A stretch of 45,264 nt of DNA from Propionibacteriales bacterium (GTDB lineage: Bacteria; Actinomycetota; Actinomycetes; Propionibacteriales; Nocardioidaceae), in the NCBI GenBank assembly GCA_009377795.1, contig WHTJ01000030.1, forward strand, positions 1-45,264. The letters run 5' to 3'. Positions 42,922-45,264 of the stretch are shown in pieces. The position numbers and the translations under genes are program-made. The first letter of the stretch is position 1. The number at the start of each line of letters is the position of its first letter. The notes under the pieces were generated by a model, which ran no database searches, was not told the origin of the DNA, and worked only from the letters and a program-made list of their open reading frames with translations.

Positions 42922-44166
42922 ATGGCCGATCTCGAGGACGAGTTGAGACACGCACTGCAGCAGCCTCCGCTGCCCTCCGGTCCCACCGAGGACGTCGAGG
43001 AGGTGCTGGCGCGCGTACACGCCGGAGTACGCCGTCGCCGGCGCCGCCGCGCGGTCACCGCGACCGTCATGAGCGTGGCACTGATCACCGGCGGAGTATG
43101 GGTGTTCGACCTCACGCCCGGTGCGCAGTCCTCGACCCGGACGCCGCAGGCCGCGGACTCCGCCACCGATCGGACCTCACCCCCGAAGCCACCCGAGCCG
43201 ACTGCGGTTCGAAAACAACGGCCCCCAGGTGCCCCCGAGGTCCTGGACCGATCCGGGTTCGACGTGTGGTCGATGAGCGCGGTGAACAGCTCCGACGTGT
43301 GGGTGCTCGGCGCCGTCGGCTGCGGCAAGGGGACCTGCGTCGACCTGCGCAGCACGACGGACGCGGGGACGACGTGGTCGGAGCCGGAGCGAATCGATCT
43401 GGAGAACCCTCCGCACCCTTCGACCCCCACCACGTACGACGTGCGCTTCACCGGCGCCGGTGAGCACGGCTGGGTGTACGGCGACCGGATCTGGTCCACA
43501 CACGACGGCGGCCGCGGGTGGGACCCGGTCACGCTTCCCGGCGGCGCCGGCGTCCAGCAGCTCGCGGCCTGGGGTGAGGAGGTCTACGCCGTCACGGACC
43601 AGGGTGGGCTGCTCCGGTCCACCGCGGGCTCCGACGAGTGGAGCCCCGCGGACGCCGGCCTGGGAGTGGAGCCGATGTCGCTGGCCGTGAGCGTCGACGC
43701 GGTGGCGGTCGTCGGGTACGACCAGGACCGGGAACCGGCCCTCTCGTGGAGCACCAACGGCGACTACTGGAACCAGGAGTCCACCGGCTGCCCGGACTCC
43801 ACCGCGGACGCCCGACTGTCCACGACGCAGGGATCGTTGTGGCTCACCTGCTCCAGCCGGTCGCGAAGTCTCGTCTTCGTCAGCGAGGACCTCGGGGGCA
43901 GCTGGGAGCGGATTCCCGGCGAGTTCCACCCGGCCGACCAGATAGCCGGCCGCAGCCCGTCGCACGGCGTGGTGGCCGGCCCGTCGTACGGCGTCGCCAC
44001 CATCGGACGGGACATCGAGCCGGAACCGGCGGACGCACCCAAGGTCGAGCGCGCCCGGTTCGCCGGATGCACCAACGACGAGACCTGTTATGTGATCACG
44101 CAGAACGGCCGCCTGCTCCGCTCCGGCGACTCCGCGCAGAGCTGGGAGAACCTCCCCATCGGCTGA
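42922..44166 (+). CDS. Membrane-anchored beta-propeller (BNR-repeat) protein, partner of the sigma factor
   Basis: 414 aa. N-terminal 43 residues are cytosolic and end in a run of Arg (VRRRRRRRAVT). One helix follows (about residues 44-62, AVTATVMSVALITGGVWVF), then a Pro/Thr/Ser-rich linker. An extracellular domain with Asp-box-like repeats comes last: STTDAGTTWSEP, STHDGGRGWDPV, VSEDLGGSWERI, RSGDSAQSWENL. Organisation fits an anti-sigma-like sensor: inner tail, single span, outer propeller. The tail lacks the zinc motif of classic anti-sigma factors, so its action is inferred from gene order. Confidence 0.85.
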   Translation: MADLEDELRHALQQPPLPSGPTEDVEEVLARVHAGVRRRRRRRAVTATVMSVALITGGVWVFDLTPGAQSSTRTPQAADSATDRTSPPKPPEPTAVRKQRPPGAPEVLDRSGFDVWSMSAVNSSDVWVLGAVGCGKGTCVDLRSTTDAGTTWSEPERIDLENPPHPSTPTTYDVRFTGAGEHGWVYGDRIWSTHDGGRGWDPVTLPGGAGVQQLAAWGEEVYAVTDQGGLLRSTAGSDEWSPADAGLGVEPMSLAVSVDAVAVVGYDQDREPALSWSTNGDYWNQESTGCPDSTADARLSTTQGSLWLTCSSRSRSLVFVSEDLGGSWERIPGEFHPADQIAGRSPSHGVVAGPSYGVATIGRDIEPEPADAPKVERARFAGCTNDETCYVITQNGRLLRSGDSAQSWENLPIG

Positions 44167-44181
44167 CCGCACGACCGCATC

Positions 44182-44236
44182 GCGTGGCGCGAGATGGTCG
44201 CCCGCTGTCGGATTCGTCCGCCGGAAGGCGCCACGC
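44182..44236. terminator. Weak inverted repeat between the propeller and helicase genes
   Basis: GCGTGGCGC (44182-44190) and GCGCCACGC (44228-44236) are perfect 9-bp arms with a 37-base spacer. A possible terminator or just a chance GC-rich dyad. Confidence 0.25.
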
Positions 44237-44271
44237 AACGCTCTGTCGGCGGGGCGAGGTTAGATGGGGAC

Positions 44272-45264
44272 GTGGCCGGCGAGACAGATCCCCAGACCCA
44301 CGCGGGCACAGCCGCCGACGGTGCCCCGTCGGCGGACGCCGGCGCGGTGCTCGGGAGGTTCTCCCCCGCGACCCGGGAGTGGTTCCGGGCGGTGTTCTCC
44401 GCGCCCACACCGGCTCAGCTCGGAGCCTGGGAGTCGATCGCGGCCCGGCAGCACGCCCTGGTGGTGGCCCCGACCGGCTCCGGCAAGACCCTTTCGGCGT
44501 TCCTGTGGGCCATCGACCGCCTCATGGCCCCAGAAGGTCGCGCCGCCGCCCCGGAAGAGGGTACGGCCGAGACCGATGCGGGCGAACGAACGCGACGCTG
44601 CCGGGTCGTGTACGTCTCGCCGCTGAAGGCGCTGGCCGTCGACGTCGAGCGCAACCTGCGCGCCCCGTTGACCGGCATCCGCGCCACCGCCGAGCGGCTC
44701 GGCCTCACGGTGCCGGAGGTCCAGGTCGCGGTCCGGTCGGGCGACACCCCGGCCGCCGACCGCCGCCGGTTCGCGACCCGGCCGCCCGACATCCTGATCA
44801 CCACGCCGGAGTCGCTGTTCCTGATCCTGACCTCGCAGGCGAGGGAGTCGCTACGCGGCGTCGACACCGTGATCGTCGACGAGGTGCACGCCGTCGCCGG
44901 TACGAAACGCGGCGCGCATCTCGCGCTCTCCCTGGAGCGGCTGGACGCCCTGCTCGACAAGCCGGCCCAGCGGATCGGCCTGTCGGCGACCGTCCGTCCG
45001 GTGGACGAGGTCGCCCGGTTCCTCGGTGGCGTCCAGCCGGTCGAAGTGGTGGCCCCGCGGTCCGACAAGCGGGTCGAGCTGCAGGTCGTCGTACCCGTCG
45101 AGGACATGACCGAGCTGGGCACCGTCGCCACCGAGGAGGCGGCCTCCGGGGAAGCCGACAGCGACCGCAAGGGCTCGATCTGGCCGCATGTCGAGGAGCG
45201 GATCGCCGACCTGATCGGCGAGCACCGGTCCACGATCGTGTTCGCGAACTCGCGCCGGCTGGCC
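44272..45264 (+). CDS. lhr: Lhr-type ATP-dependent helicase, N-terminal part (runs off the window)
   Basis: 331 codons present, incomplete at the 3' end. Superfamily-2 helicase of the Lhr family (about 1500 aa when complete): Q-motif-like FSAPTPAQLGAWESI, Walker A APTGSGKT, motif Ia VYVSPLKALAVDVERNL, motif Ib ITTPESLFLIL, the DEVH box in VIVDEVHAVAGTKRG, motif III GLSATVRP, and TIVFANSRRLA at the edge. Lhr acts in DNA repair. Start is GTG 44272 (AGETDPQTHAG); a short Ala/Gly-rich segment precedes the core. The gap from the propeller gene is 105 bases. Confidence 0.92.
   Translation, partial: MAGETDPQTHAGTAADGAPSADAGAVLGRFSPATREWFRAVFSAPTPAQLGAWESIAARQHALVVAPTGSGKTLSAFLWAIDRLMAPEGRAAAPEEGTAETDAGERTRRCRVVYVSPLKALAVDVERNLRAPLTGIRATAERLGLTVPEVQVAVRSGDTPAADRRRFATRPPDILITTPESLFLILTSQARESLRGVDTVIVDEVHAVAGTKRGAHLALSLERLDALLDKPAQRIGLSATVRPVDEVARFLGGVQPVEVVAPRSDKRVELQVVVPVEDMTELGTVATEEAASGEADSDRKGSIWPHVEERIADLIGEHRSTIVFANSRRLA

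Overview
The window is chromosomal DNA of a high-GC actinobacterium. Supporting signs are codons rich in G/C at the third position, GTG/TTG starts, mycobacterial-type LexA boxes, NrdR-type boxes, and a conserved actinobacterial block: nrdJ, nrdR, LysM gene, lexA, then hflX, dapF, miaA, miaB, gluABCD, recX, recA, DUF3046. From memory this follows the order seen in Mycobacterium (around Rv2718c-Rv2738c) and Streptomyces. I cannot fix the genus from sequence alone.

Layout. 1-0.9 kb: 3' part of an unrecognised gene broken by an in-frame TAA. 0.9-5.6 kb: B12-dependent ribonucleotide reductase nrdJ, carrying a 358-aa intein, and its repressor nrdR. 5.9-7.4 kb: the SOS core, a LysM membrane protein divergent from lexA with two LexA boxes between them. 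7.5-12.2 kb: a hypothetical protein, a Tat-exported phosphodiesterase/phosphatase, a lipoprotein and a DinG-type helicase. 12.3-17.2 kb: a divergent ATP-type PEP carboxykinase, hflX, and an acetolactate-synthase-like gene with two compensating frameshifts. 17.2-24.1 kb: dapF, a broken XRE/cupin regulator, a RibD/DHFR-like reductase, miaA, a small MT0933-like protein, a LigB-like protein, a frameshifted glyoxalase, a NUDIX hydrolase and miaB. 24.3-27.6 kb: glutamate-type ABC importer gluABCD. 27.6-31.3 kb: a fragmentary intergenic patch, a DUF4442 protein, recX, and recA with a 364-aa intein. 31.4-36.3 kb: two glycosyltransferase-like proteins, an epimerase with a Cys-rich insert, mtnP, an MFS transporter and DUF3046, all on the minus strand. 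36.4-42.1 kb: an MMPL exporter divergent from a TetR regulator, and an ABC-2 exporter. 42.4-45.3 kb: a SigE-family sigma factor with a membrane-anchored propeller partner, and the start of an Lhr-type helicase.

The most unusual signal is a family of dispersed intergenic palindromes ending in TTCGCGCCGAGATTGCA. Five loci are full or compound (near 13.9, 22.6, 27.7, 33.96 and 36.4 kb) and two are partial (18.2 and 19.5 kb). The inner arm sequence differs between loci but stays self-complementary within each one, which indicates that the hairpin itself is conserved. All full copies lie between genes at 3' ends or convergent junctions.

A second theme is gene decay: an in-frame stop, three single-base frameshifts in two genes, an internally deleted regulator, and a patch holding only the 5' ends of two lost divergent genes. 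A third is two LAGLIDADG inteins in two DNA-metabolism enzymes, each placed at a catalytic or DNA-contact site.
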